From Magnolia sinica (taxonomy: Eukaryota > Streptophyta > Magnoliopsida > Magnoliales > Magnoliaceae), in contig NC_080573.1 in NCBI RefSeq assembly GCF_029962835.1, positions 40,061,001 through 40,125,000 on the forward strand: 64,000 bases of DNA, read 5' to 3'. The position numbers were made by a program, and so were the translations under genes. The notes below the pieces were generated by a model, which saw only the letters and a list, made by a program, of their open reading frames with translations, was not told the DNA's origin and made no database searches. Positions 35,190-45,820 of the stretch are shown here, piece by piece. Numbering within the stretch: the stretch's first letter is position 1; each line of letters opens with the position of its first letter.

Positions 35190-35800
35190 ATCTCAAAAAT
35201 ACATAAGTGTGGGCCCGATTTGATATACATGAGGCCCATTGGTGTGGCCCGATTTAATATACAGGAGGCCCATCGGTGCAGCCTATTTGATATACATAAA
35301 GCCCATTGGTGCGGCCCATCATAATGTATTTTGGCCCATGGGAGGGGCCCACCCATTTGTATTGTTAGGCCCATGTAATGAGGTTCACTTGATATATGAG
35401 GCCTAGTATTGAGGCCCGTGTGATGAGGCCCATATGATATATTTGAGGCCTAGGTGCAAGGCCCACCTGTTGTATATTCGAGGCCCAGATACGTGGCCCA
35501 TTTGATGTATATGAGGCCCAAGCAGTGTTGCCCACTTGTTGTATATAAGGCCCACGTATGAGGCCCATGGTGATGCATTTACGGCCCATTTGATGAGGCC
35601 CATTGCAATAGCTTGGAAGCTCATGGGACGTGGCCTATTTGATATATCCGAGGCCCATGGGCGTAGCCCATTGAGGTGTATCTAAGGCCCATGGGCGTGG
35701 CTCATTGTGATACGTTTGAGACCCTTATATGAAGCCCAATGGGATATATGAGAGGCCCATGAATGAAGCCCAATGTGATGTATGTGTGTCCGTTACGTTG
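35190..35800 (+). repeat. GGCCCAT minisatellite, solo LTR 1 (first block)
   Basis: About 20 imperfect units of 25-32 bp, GAGGCCCATNTGATGTATAT. A second block of the same repeat is at about 36430-36790. It is homologous to 12415-12800 (inverted) and 61310-61780. Confidence 0.8.
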
Positions 35801-36074
35801 TGTATGAATCCCTTATGTAGGCCACTCCTTGGGAGCAATGTTAGTTAGATGTCCACATTGATGGGCAATGATGGTTAGATGTCCTAATTGTGACCTTCAT
35901 GTAGGCCTTATTAGGCCCATTCGCACCATTTTCTAAGTGGGTTAACCTAAATAAGTGGGCCCCATTCGCCATAGACGGATGGCTCTGCGCCATCAGATTT
36001 GATATAACCACGGCTGTGGACCGATCTTTATATTATGGTTGATCGGCCATCCATCTATGGACCCCGCCTTGTTT

Positions 36075-36430
36075 ATATGTCGATTATCGAGGCCGATTCT
36101 AATTGTCGAGGCCGATTCTAATTTCGATTATCAAGGCCGATTCCGATTTCGATTGTCGAGGCCGATTCTGATCGTCGAGGCCGATTTCGATTGTCGAGGC
36201 TGATTGCGATTGTCACTGTCAATTCTGAATGTGAAGGCTGATTATCAAGACCGATTCCGATTGTCGAGGCTGATTCCGATTGTCAATGCCGATTCTGAAT
36301 ATCAATGTCAATTATCGAGGCCGATTCCGATTGTCGAGGCCGATTGATGAGGCCGATTCTGTTTCCGATTATCGAGGCCGATTGTCGAGGTCAATTCCAA
36401 TTTTGATTGTCGAGGCCAGATATCAAGGTC
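36075..36430 (+). repeat. GATTGTCGAGGCC minisatellite, specific to solo LTR 1
   Basis: Units of about 18-21 bp, GATTCCGATTGTCGAGGCC with many variants, repeated roughly 17 times, with stray units to 36860. The other two LTR copies lack it, so it expanded after this copy arose or within its sublineage. Confidence 0.85.
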
Positions 36431-38599
36431 GATTGTTGAGGCCCAATGTGATGTATAAGCGGCCCATATTTGAGGCCCATTGTGATGTGCATTTGGCCCG
36501 TGTTTGAGGCCCAATGTGATGTATATACGGCCCGTATTTGAGACCCGTTGTGATGTGTATTTCGCCCGTAATTAAGGCCCAATGTAATGTATATGAGGCC
36601 TATATGATGAGGCCCATTGTGGTGCATTTGAGGGCCAGGCGATGAAGCCCATCGTGATATATATTAGGCCTGTATGAGATGCCCATCATGATGTGTATTA
36701 AGTTCTCAAGTGAGGCCCTTGGTGTTGTATATTAGGCCCTTGTATGAGGCCATGGGTCCACTATATGTTAGGCTCTATGTGGGTCATTCCTTGGGGGCAA
36801 TGTTGGTTAAATGTTCACATTGTCGAGGCTGATTGTTGATGCCAATTATCGATATTGATTATGAGTATGTGACAGCATAGCATCATGATACATGCCCATA
36901 CGCATCATCTGCATATTTATTATGAGATGTAATTAACCATTGCATATGCCATAGTATAGATGGTTTATGAAACTCCCTGATAAGTGGAGTTATCTCACAT
37001 AAGCGTACGGTATGCGCTAGATTGATGCATGATTGGACTACATGACTCATGCATCTTGCATTGTGTGATTGTGATTACTATACGCCCTAGCGACATCAGG
37101 ACTGTAACCTCCATAGGTATGTTATGGATGACCAGATGAGACACCGAAAATGTTTAAGTTCAAGCATCTAGGTACTTTGGATGTCCGTGGGTGAAAGTCT
37201 CTAAACCTCCGAGGCCAGGAGACGCCCCAATGTCAAGACCGAGTGGATACATGAGCACCCGAGTGCAAAATACTAGGAGGCCGCGTCTCCCACTGTGCCG
37301 TGGTCAGTTGGGAGGGGGTGTGGCCTTATCCACCCGAGTGAGGGGGCTGTAAGCTAGGTTGAGTTTGACTAGCTCCCAAATGGGTCCACTATCGATGAGC
37401 CGAGTAGGCATTGGTATACTACTGGCAGGCGGGTAATGATGTCTTTTCCACTCGTTGGGCTACACGGGCGGCTGAGGTGGTAGTCAACTTAGAGTGTACT
37501 AGATCCTGGTGATGATCCCAGAGATATACAGTACTGATTTGTGGACTGATTGGGCAGGAGTTGTATACTCAGTATTATACTCATTCATTCATTCATTCAT
37601 TATCCACTTAGACTGGTGGTGTGCAACTAATTGTTAAATGTACTTTCACAATAGGTAGGATCTCGGTTGGGGCGCGCGACTGACCTAAGATCAAGAACTT
37701 ACCACATTGAGTCTATCTATCCAAATTTAGGTATGTGACTGGTTTAGATAGAAGTCCTTTGTGATAGGCCCCATAGCTTGCGATACCACGTACTATCATC
37801 CTGACTTCACACTGTAGCTTGATTATTTCATTCGCACCCCATATTGGATATTGCATTATATCCTCAGCATATGGCATTTTGGGTTGCTATGTTTCTGCAT
37901 TTATATGACCTAGATGAAGCTGATGGTATTTGTAGCTCTTTTGAATTACATATTGTATTACATCCTCGATATCTGATATCTGGTTCATTATGTTTCCGCA
38001 TTACATAGCCAATTTACATTACTTTCTCAGTATATGACTTTGGCTTACTATATCTTTTCATCGCATATCCTGAATAAGGTTGATGATATTTTTATGGACT
38101 TGTCAGTATTTTCGCTTACTCTAATATCATATGATTCATGATCTTGCCAGTATTTTCGATATTGTGTGATTATGGCATTATATTGCTTACTTGGCACTTA
38201 CCTTGTGCACAAAATTTCACCACCCTCTAAGTTTTCTATAAGCTTATGCATGATAGATGCCTGTAGGTAGCGTTAGGTTACAACAGCGTTGAGCTTGGAG
38301 CGTGCCACAGACTTCTGGAGCTTTGATTTTTGATATATGTATTTCCCTTTCAGCATTGTATTCAAATGATTATATTAATGGATATGTGATGATGATGTTG
38401 TCTTTGTGATTTGGGTAAACGTGTGGTTATGCTTCTTACGAGATAAATGTGTGTTGAAAAATTTCCCTTGTAGGATCCCAGGATCGAAATCTGGCATATG
38501 AACACTAGGAGCCGAGAATGGGATACTACGGAGGCTGTCGGCACCGGATTCGGCGATCGGGATTCCTGTGAGTCCGATCTCCGGGTTTGGGGCGTGATA

Positions 38600-38770
38600 A
38601 TAATCCTCAGGTCTACTCTTCGCAATCCTGTACATTTTCAATAGAAGTTCATCATAAGTAGTGTCAACGTCCACAACAGTAGTTTTCAACTCTCCACCCT
38701 TATACGTGTATCGATTGTTTTTACTTACTAACTCCTAACCATATGAGCAAAGGATGATTATCGAAGCCAT
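38600..38770 (-). pseudogene. MULE transposase, N-terminal segment (PB1-like)
   Basis: ATG at 38770 on the minus strand opens MASIIILCSYG, then an in-frame TAG at codon 12, then ELVSKNNRYTYKGGELKTTV and DVDTTYDELLLKMYRIAKS, ending RPED at the solo LTR. The pattern (an ILCSYG-type strand, Y.GG turn, V.VD, Y..L) matches the PB1-like start of the MUSTANG-type gene at 42355. It continues at 32983. The start was chosen because MASIIILCSYG is the natural beginning of the domain. Confidence 0.8.
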
Positions 38771-38916
38771 TTTCTGAAAACAAACACAATGATATAACTC
38801 GTTTAGTATTCACACGTATAAGGTGGATTTGACTAAGTAGTAGGAAATCCGCCTTGTACTAGCTCAAATATTACTGACTTATCGGTCAAATTTTTAAAGT
38901 TTTCAATTGCAGGGAT

Positions 38917-39490
38917 GTATGCCACTCAGTTCGCAATGATTTTTCACTCACTTCGCGATCAATTTCACTCACTTCTAGGGTGGGTTCACTCACTTCGCGA
39001 TGAATTTCACTCACTTCTCAGTCCTGAAGTGATTGAAAATGATCTCAAAGTTAGTGAACTTAAGCGCAAACTGATTGAAAATGACCGCGAAGTGACCGCG
39101 AAGTGATTGAACTTGAGTGCAAATTGATTGAAAATGACCGCAAAGTGAGTGAAATTAACCACAAATTGAGTGAAATGACCGATGAGTCAGTCATATTTAA
39201 GTGAAAATGACGGATAAATGTGTGAAATTTATCGAGAAATTTATAACATTTACCGCAACACATCATCAAATTGATCATTCACTTCTTGAAATCGACGGTA
39301 AAATCCGTGAAATTGACCAAGTAGTGCATGAAGTTGATCGATAAAGTCAATAAATTGATTGCGAACTAAGTGAAATTGAACGTGAAACTTCGTCAAATTG
39401 ATCGCGAACTTCTTGAAGTTTATTGGATAACTACGTAAAATTGACTTAGCAATGCATGAAATTGACCACAAACTTCTAGATAATTTCTTC
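38917..39490 (-). repeat. Right 21-bp repeat array
   Basis: A more diverged member of the same family. The first roughly 90 bp read in the left-array sense (CACTTCGCGATCAATTTCACT); the rest reads in the opposite sense (TGACCGCGAAGTGATTGAA, GACCGCAAAGTGAGTGAAATT) with a 21-bp period. It lies 5' of the transposase ATG (38770), mirroring the left array 5' of the other gene. Confidence 0.8.
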
Positions 39491-40250
39491 AAATTTTAAA
39501 CATCCTTACCTACCACAACCGTCGTATCAGTGAAATCCATGTTTCAGAAGAAGAATAAGAGTGTGTTGATGTGAAATATGTTCATTGGAAAAAAGCCTAC
39601 AAGATTTCACATTTATCAATGCATCCACGTCCTCTTGGAAAATGAATGCAGGTAGCTTTGAGTAGAATGGAACATGGAAGATGAATGTGATAGTAGGATG
39701 AAGATTCTAGGGAGATTTAATGAAGAAAATGGGTTAAAAGAATGAATAAGGATGATAGAGATGAGTTAGGACGTATATTTGGATGTATGAGAGAGAATGG
39801 AGTGAAATTGAGAAAGCAAGAGTATTTTCGGCCCGTGAAAAGTTGTCCGTACAGCAGGGGAGTATTCTTTGAAGGTAAGAATAAGTGGGATTAAGAAGGC
39901 GCGTGGCCCATAAGTGGGTCATATAGTAGTAAAAAAAAAACTCTAATTTTTATTCCCTAACCAGGAATCAGGAAGTGCTCCTGGCGAGCACTCGTATACA
40001 CATTTTGTTGTTTCAGTATGTGCAAGGAAAGGCAGTTGGTTAGGTGATCCAAACCGTTCATACGGTGGGACTGACCATGGATGGCTCATGTACCAAAGAC
40101 TACTCAGATTTTAGCCTGTCGTTGGTTGAATAAAAACAACGGCTGTAATGATTGTTGAAGGTGGGAGACTTTTGGTACATGCACCTTTTTTTATTGGGGC
40201 TAATGACTCGTAATGAATACCCCAACTTGCGAGCTAGGGTTGGCATGATT
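39491..40250. other. Probable right edge of the Mutator-like element and flank; no gene seen
   Basis: Unique-looking AT-rich DNA. An A10 run followed by CTCTAATTTTTATTCCC at 39931-39957 reads in reverse as GGGAATAAAAATTAGAG, a plausible MULE terminus. I cannot confirm it because the left terminus is outside the window. Confidence 0.35.
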
Positions 40251-40970
40251 TTGGATAATATCATTCAAGTTTCTTCCTCTAGTTGATCAGAACGATTCCA
40301 TTTCTACGGGCAAAGGTGCGGACTTTCTCTCTCCTCTTCCCCTTTTTCTTTTCTTTCTTTATATTGTTTCAGGCTCCCTCCTACTTTATCTGAACTGATT
40401 CGTTCTTCATTTTGAGGTATGATTGGCTGATTTTCTTACTCAAATGGACTAATTCATATGATAGAGAGAAGCATTATAAATATAATATGGAACGAAATCA
40501 TCTCAACCTTACCTGGTAGAGGTTTCAATTGAATCAGCATCACCCTTTCAATTGAGGGTATATAAATATGATATGATAGATATTGGTTTGGTTGATTTTG
40601 TTGAGCGATGTCACTTATTTGGAAGGATTTGCTCATTTCCTGTGATAGAGGAAGATCGATGTATGATTCATGGATTGTGTGGTCTACAAGATCGATCAAA
40701 CGGTTTCCAGATTTTTTCCAAACATGTGCGATCCTATGATGATGTTTCCTGAGTTTTCAGATGTTCACAACTCATGTGGTTTATATAAGAGAGATGTGTC
40801 ATTTACTATCATGATTTTATATAAGAAATTTTCATAGCGGGTGTTGATACTGGTAGACTCATATTGCCTTGTTGTCTTTCTCTTATTGCTTTAATAAATT
40901 TGTCTTAATAAAAGGCGTTTGTTGCTGTCATTCACATTTAGGCTAGTGGACTATATGGACACTTCTACAG

Positions 40971-41002
<32 letters not shown>

Positions 41003-42354
41003 TTTATTTATTTATTATTATTTTTTTAAAATAACATTTTTCTATTTTTTGCATCGATTTAAGGTTTTCTGAATATTGGAACAAGATCTTGGGTGCATTT
41101 TGATCCAGATCTGATTTCTCCCATTTAGATCCATATCATGTGGTTTTGGTGCCATGGATTCTTTATCCAAGGATATGTATATAGAATCCATGGTTATTCG
41201 TTAATAGTGCCTCGTGGTTGACGATTTAGACTGTTGTTCTATGACCATAGTTGATGGCTCTTTTCCTGAAGTTTCAATTTGATGATGATGGACCCTTGGT
41301 TGGTGATCCCTATGGTAAGCCAGAGTCCTAACACCGACGGGTACTTGAACCTGATCAAGTTCAGGTCTACACCAACAAAGGATGGTACTTGGACTTGAGC
41401 CTGGTCTTGATATGACCTTGACCCGAACCCGAACCCCTTGGCTGGGGTTTGGGTCAAGTATACTGGGACCCTACCTGAACCCCCACTATGGCCCTACTCC
41501 CATTGAATAATCCTCTCCATAGGATAGGTAACCCTTTTCTTAATGTGGACCAGGGCAAAGCTATCTATTTGCGATGCACTGCTTGACAGTTAAAATAATC
41601 AAACAGAAGTGATTCCTGTGGTAGAGCTTGATCATAATGGCTCACCATATTAGTGAAAGGTGAGTCCAACCTGCATGTTTTGCTAGATCAAGCATTATAT
41701 GATACTTTAATTTATAGAGGGGCTTGGAAAGAGAGGATGCACAGTAACCTAGAGCCATCTGATTGTACAAATGAGGCCTCTGATTCTAATTAAGATTGTG
41801 AATTTGGTCAACTATGCTTGGACAATGCCCCAAATATCTTTAGGATTGGACATTTCTAACTCTTAAATAGGTGGCCTGCAAACAGATAGCGCATGAGAAA
41901 ACAACGCAGCAACTGCCCATATTTGGTAGGAAATTAACTAAAGGTTGGATTGCTAGGATTTTCTAGTTTGGGAAATTTTGGGGGCATGGTTCATCTGTGG
42001 TGTCTCCTACTTGTTAGATGAGCTGGTGAAGACTGTGTAGTGTGTGTGAGTGATCTAGTGTTCAATCCCCATTAGTGCTACCTTTAAAAAAAAATGGTTC
42101 ATTAGCGGTGAGGCACAAAAGGTCCATGTGCTTGAAAACCAAATCATGCTCCCTGCTTGTTCAAACAAGTAGGCAAGGAAATTATAATATAATTACAACG
42201 TAACTGATGTTAGAACAAATGGAAAACAAATAAGTATAGAAGAATATAGGTCTTTTGTTTTGCAAACATGAATGTAAAAATTATTGTTCTTGGGTTTCTT
42301 CTGCATAACAATAGTTTTCTTGTTATGCATGTTCAGTTCTTTATAGGGAATTTG
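40251..42354 (+). other. 5' flank and likely 5' UTR intron(s) of the MUSTANG-like gene
   Basis: A CT-rich stretch (40316-40375) with possible donor/acceptor pairs (AAAG/GTGCGG near 40313; TTGTTTCAG near 40371; TTGAG/GTATGA near 40415) suggests noncoding exons. A good acceptor, TTCTTTATAG, at 42346 lies nine bases before the chosen ATG. At 40971-41030 is a T-run of about 26 bp followed by ATTT repeats. The transcript structure is inference only. Confidence 0.35.
41985..42096 (+). mobile_element. Possible tRNA-derived SINE tail
   Basis: GTGTTCAATCCCCATTAGTGC resembles a Pol III B box (GTTCNANNC) and is followed after about 10 bases by an A9 tract. A similar phrase, GGATCGAATCCTACTAAG, occurs near 47790. 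No clear A box spacing or target duplication could be fixed, so this is tentative. Confidence 0.25.
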
Positions 42355-44486
42355 ATGTCTACGAACAAGGTGGTGCTACTCTGTAAATTAGGAGGCGAAT
42401 TCATTTGGGAATCCAGTAACGTATATTACAAGGGCGGCACAAACCGGATTGTTCATGTTGATCGAGCGATCAATTACCTCAATCTGCTACGCGAAGTGTG
42501 TGGGATTTGCAAGTTAACCGACATTAGCAGCATCCAATATAAATATCCTGGTCTAGATTTGGATTCACTTGTGTCGATTGAGAATGATGATGATATATCA
42601 CATATGATGGAAGCATTTCTTCAAAGCAATGAGCCTATTCAGCTATTTGTTTTGTGTGCCCAAAAGCCTTCAATCCCCAGGTACTTCACTACAAATTTAT
42701 TCTTTTACTCAGTTATGTAGTTCACTGGTTCGTCCTCTCTAGTTACTAACTTTGTTTCTTCAGTAATCTGATGCAGAATGTTGATACTGGAAATGCTCAA
42801 GCATCATTGCAGCATTTACATGGAGGTTATAAAGCACTTGCATCTTCTTCACATAATGTTGATGCCAATAACCATGATGTTCCAAGTGCATCAAATGATT
42901 TGAATAATCCTGTCAACAACATGCAGAAAGTGATGCCTGTTTTAAAAGAAGGCCAAGAATTTAAAAATGCAAATGCTTTCCACGAGGCTTTAAGGGAGTA
43001 CGCTATACGTTCAAATTTCCAATACAGGCGAACCAGGTCAGGCCATGGCCGTTTTCAGGCGAAATGCATTAAAGATGATTGCTTATGGTGTATACGTGCA
43101 TGTAAGCTTCCTAACAAGCCTACATTCAAGATAAAATTATTGAAGGGAAACCATACTTGTAATGCCGCAAATGAGCCAACAATGTCAAACACAAAGACGC
43201 ATCAACAAGCCAATAGGAAATGGATTGCAACTTTGGTCAAGGATCGACTCCGGAAAAATTTGGATTGTACACCCAAAGATATCGTCGATGAGATTAGTCG
43301 AGAATACAAGATCGAAGTAAGTTATGATAAAGCTTGGAGGGGTAAAGAATTGGCACTAAAAGAGATGCACTTTGAATTATCCTATCCAGATCTTAGGATG
43401 CTTTGCAAGGATATTGAGATGACAAATCCAGGAAGCATGGCAAAGCTTAGCAGGTCATCTGACAACTCATTAAGACTTTTTATTGCATATAAAGCTGCAG
43501 TTTGTGGTTTCAAGAAAGCATGCCGACCAGTTGTGAGGCTTGAGCATATGAAGAAAGGAGGAGAATACCCAGGTGAGTGGTTCTTCGCCTCGGCCATTGA
43601 TGCTACCTGCGTTGATTTCCCAGTCTCATATGCATTTGTTGAATCAGAGAGCATAGAGAGTTGGAAATGGTTTTGTGGGGAGTTGACTCAAGTGTTGGAA
43701 AGTATATCTGGATTAACATTTATATCAGATAGGCAGGAAGGAATTCTTGAAGATGTTCGTGATTTCTTTCCATATGCATGTCATCGTTACCGTCTCAAGG
43801 GGCTGTTTGATGAAATTCGGCAGAAGTTCGAATGTGATGAATTGTTGGATCTTTTTAGGAGTGCAACTTATGCACCATTTCATTCTGAATTTGATGATTG
43901 CATGCGTCAGATTCAGGGTAAATATAAAGAAGCATGGAATTTTGTAAAGGATATTAATCCTAAGCACTGGGCCACATCTCACTTTGAAGGGAAGTTTAAT
44001 GTTTACTGTGATTACCTTCCATTCCATATGTTGTATATGGTTGTGTGTTGGGGAAATTGGCCTATCACTCTTAGTTTGTTAAGGTTGCACGGTGATATCA
44101 CAAGGGCATTTAGCTGTAGATTTGAAGAAAGTTCAGAGTGCACGACAATCTTTGTCTCCTGTGTTCAAGATGTTATTTCTAGTGTAGAGAAAGACTCAGA
44201 GCGTTATTTTGTATCAGGTAGTGCAACAGAGTTCGAGGTTGTTGTGAAAGGTGAAGGGGCATTTAAGGTGGATATTCAACGTGGAGCATGCCCATGTTTG
44301 TTCTCTCAAAGACATGCGTACCCTTGCGAACATGTTATTGCAGCTATCCTATACAGTGGATGTAATGTGTATGAATTCCTTGATTACTTCACTGTTGCCA
44401 AATACCGGGAGACATATTCAGAGGTTATTCATCCATTGACGTTTAAGCCTGAGCTCATGAAGAAGAGAAAATATGTACATCATTAA
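42355..44486 (+). CDS. MUSTANG-type PB1-MULE transposase-derived gene (two coding exons)
   Basis: Exon 1 is 42355-42680 and exon 2 42764-44486, joined across an 83-bp GT-AG intron to a 682-residue frame without stops. Residues: PB1 domain about 4-108 (VVLLCKLGGEFIW, YYKGG, DSLVSIENDDDISHM); MuDR zinc-type domain about 167-241 (CIKDDCLWCIRACK...GNHTC); MULE DDE-like domain about 360-460; SWIM zinc finger about 615-635 (CPCLFSQRHAYPCEHV). The first catalytic Asp is Glu (VVRLEHMKKGG, residue 369); the second is kept (ISDRQEG, 431), as is CHRY. PB1 plus an intact frame point to the domesticated MUSTANG-B group, thought to act as nuclear regulators. The start was chosen at MSTNKVVLLCKL since the earlier ATG lacks family-like sequence and lies before a splice acceptor. 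Confidence 0.85.
42681..42763 (+). other. Intron of the MUSTANG-type gene
   Basis: CCCCAG/GTACTT donor and TTTCTTCAG/TAATC acceptor, 83 bp. Splicing joins phase 2 to phase 1 (AG + T = Ser) and keeps the frame: residues SN-LMQNVD follow KPSIP. Confidence 0.85.
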
Positions 44487-45603
44487 CCCATTGGGCTCAA
44501 CTAGGATGATGGCGATGAAATTATTGATGTTTTCCAACTGATGAACAAATTATGTCACACACAACATGGTGGGTCCCACATTGCTGGTGTTGGTGAGGAT
44601 TCCTGTCGTGGGATGGATTGTGCCATGTTTCTTAGGTTCCATTTGACATGTGTCATAAGCATTATGTGAGTAAGAGTGATCTCAATTTGGTTATTTTATT
44701 ATGATTACTATTTCAAGGATGATGATGATGAATGTTTAGCGTTTGGTGTGAACACAAATTGTTATGTCATAAATTAATGATGAACTATGTAAATTATTTT
44801 TTTACTTTGTTTTTTTTTTTTAAATAATTAAATTACTTATGCTAAGAATTTATTAATAAAATTCTACAAATCGATTTAATAATATAAATAAATAAATAGT
44901 GAAAAAACAATCTCCTTGGCAGAACTATCAGATGGTTAAGATCCCTATCCATATGATTTTTAAGCTGCCATACACTGCACACAACCCTACCAGCATAGCA
45001 CTTGCCCCTAATAATAGAGGACTTGTACGGAAGCGGCCTCCTTTCTGAAAAGGCAGGTCTACGTATGCTACATTTCTAGTGGCTTAGGTTCTAGCATGTG
45101 TCACAACCCAGTGGTCTGCATATTCTTAGATGATCCCCTGATTTGAATTGTCCATTTTCACAACGCTACCTTATAATCGCGATTAATTGATGATCCAAAT
45201 CAATGAATTTTATAGTTTGAATACAAGCTATTTACACCCAATTTTGGCACACACTCGTGCACCAATAATATGATTCCGTCACATGTCAGCACTAGGCGCC
45301 TAATAATGATAAAATCGTACTCACACTTGAAGATATATTTCATCCTCTATCTTTCAACGACACGCCACCTATCAAAAGTGAAGTGGCGAAGAACCTTGTG
45401 CATTATTGCAGAAAAGATGAAGCAACGAATAACACGTAGCCCTAATTCATGAGGCAAATATTACCAAGGCAATGTTTTTGACAAGTTTATAAAAGACCCA
45501 CCGGGACAGATATTATCACAAATCTGGATATGCTTGGTAAAGCCTTCTCACAATTCGTCTAAAATGGGAGATATTTCCAAAGATGTTCAGTGCTCCCGCA
45601 GTA
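44487..45603. other. 3' flank; no gene seen
   Basis: The first few hundred bases probably include the 3' UTR of the MUSTANG-type gene. AT-rich runs lie at 44800-44890. Nothing recognisable follows up to the tandem repeat. Confidence 0.4.
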
Positions 45604-45820
45604 ATTATGAATATTTGAGAATGGGATCAACATCACATCATATGAGAACCAATCAATAATTATGAATATTTGAGAATAGGATCAACATCAGAGCATATGA
45701 GAACCAATCAGTAATTTTGAATATTTGAGAATGGGATCAACTTCAGAGCATATGAGAACCAATGGAAATTATGAATATTTGAGAATGGGATTAACATCAG
45801 AGTATATGAGAACCAATGGA
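45604..45820 (+). repeat. 55-bp tandem repeat, four copies
   Basis: GAATATTTGAGAATGGGATCAAC starts at 45609, 45664, 45719 and 45773 (spacing 55, 55, 54), each followed by ATCAGAGCATATGAGAACCAAT. The copies differ by only a few bases. Confidence 0.9.

Larger units (their letters stand above)
32979..38604 (+). repeat. Solo LTR of the Gypsy family, with ATAAT target duplication
   Basis: The LTR runs 32984 (TGTAAGACTCATATCC) to 38599 (GGGGCGTGATA) and is flanked by ATAAT at 32979-32983 and 38600-38604. There is no PBS or internal domain, so it arose by LTR-LTR recombination. At 5616 bp it is the longest of the three copies, largely because of a GATTGTCGAGGCC minisatellite. It interrupts the MULE transposase codon series without loss. 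Short ORFs within are not supported as genes. Confidence 0.92.

Noticed and set aside
27765..38770. ULP1-type cysteine protease cargo in the Mutator-like element
   Set aside because: I looked for a His-Asp-Cys protease pattern as in some plant MULEs and found none. The partner gene is of the ORF3 family.
41239..41457. Minus-strand ORF with FGFGSRSYQDQAQVQ
   Set aside because: It arises from a short GACCCGAACCCGAACCC-type repeat in a probable intron; there is no homology signal.
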